From: Anaerolineae bacterium
Lineage (GTDB): Bacteria; Chloroflexota; Anaerolineae; Anaerolineales; Villigracilaceae
Assembly: GCA_003141915.1 (NCBI GenBank)
Contig: PLNY01000369.1
Coordinates: forward strand, 1 to 5,434
DNA length: 5,434 bases
Reading direction: 5' to 3'
The stretch's first letter is position 1; every line of letters begins with the position of its first letter. The notes under the pieces are model-generated. The model saw only the letters and a list, made by a program, of their open reading frames with translations, ran no database searches and was not told the origin of the DNA. Shown here one piece after another: positions 5,398 to 5,434 of this stretch. Made by a program: the position numbers and the translations under genes.

Positions 5398-5434
5398 CAG
5401 AGGATTTTTTACGAGGCGTGGAAGGAGAGCGCGA
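5389..5434 (+). CDS. Possible start of a divergent gene (partial, hypothetical)
   Basis: An open frame from ATG 5389 to the window edge reads MSQQRIFYEAWKESA, a plausible polar N-terminus without stops. I do not recognise it from 15 residues. There is no Shine-Dalgarno in front. A possible promoter is TTGTCA (5346-5351, 5 of 6) with TATTTT (5370-5375, 4 of 6) at an 18-bp spacing, which would start transcription about 6 nt before the ATG, again close to leaderless. An alternative is that the real gene begins beyond the window behind the GGAGAG at 5424-5429. Existence is uncertain. Confidence 0.35.
   Translation, partial: MSQQRIFYEAWKESA

Noticed and set aside
1..5434. CRISPR arrays, tRNA/rRNA genes, insertion sequences
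   Set aside because: No spaced direct repeats, cloverleaf-like segments, transposase fragments or terminal inverted repeats were seen on either strand.

Overview
The window is compact bacterial DNA of roughly balanced base composition. It has short intergenic gaps, operon-style overlaps, Shine-Dalgarno sites on most genes and canonical -10/-35 promoter words. The mix of genes (a TyrZ-type tyrosyl-tRNA synthetase, a solitary HNH protein with a conserved N-terminal domain, an SPII lipoprotein with no recognised family, and an ABC-2 permease carrying a SpoIIM-like half) is reminiscent of Chloroflexota, perhaps Anaerolineae. That placement is an impression from protein style and not a demonstrated assignment.

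Layout. Positions 1-594 (minus) hold the N-terminal half of tyrS, which runs off the left edge. Positions 595-723 hold a regulatory leader for tyrS: an extended -10 promoter, a 14-codon ORF with three consecutive Tyr codons, competing RNA hairpins and an intrinsic terminator lying directly in front of the tyrS ribosome-binding site. Positions 724-1386 (minus) encode a lipoprotein of unknown function. Positions 1387-1574 are a divergent intergenic region with a promoter for the HNH gene. Positions 1575-2078 (plus) encode the HNH endonuclease-family protein. A long bidirectional terminator hairpin at 2090-2131 separates it from a convergent minus-strand operon (5282 down to 2148): ABC ATPase, ABC-2/SpoIIM permease and RNase Z-like metallo-beta-lactamase-fold protein. 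The ATPase reading frame is broken by an apparent 2-base loss inside Walker A. At the right edge a divergent plus-strand gene may begin at 5389.

The main discovery candidate is the tyrS leader. The short ORF MNSILVFRYYYSRA places a YYY run where ribosome stalling would mask one arm of a hairpin. This would free the next segment to form an antiterminator that excludes the terminator. It is a complete ribosome-mediated attenuator (leader peptide, 1:2, 2:3 and 3:4 pairings) sensing charged tRNA-Tyr, with no T-box sequence. The leader ORF starts about 7 nt after its -10 box, so it is probably translated from a leaderless transcript. The ABC operon start shows a similar promoter-to-start distance.

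The ABC operon probably makes an exporter or ion/drug-extrusion complex of the NatAB style. The ATPase would power the permease, and the MBL-fold protein is translationally coupled behind them for reasons the sequence does not reveal.
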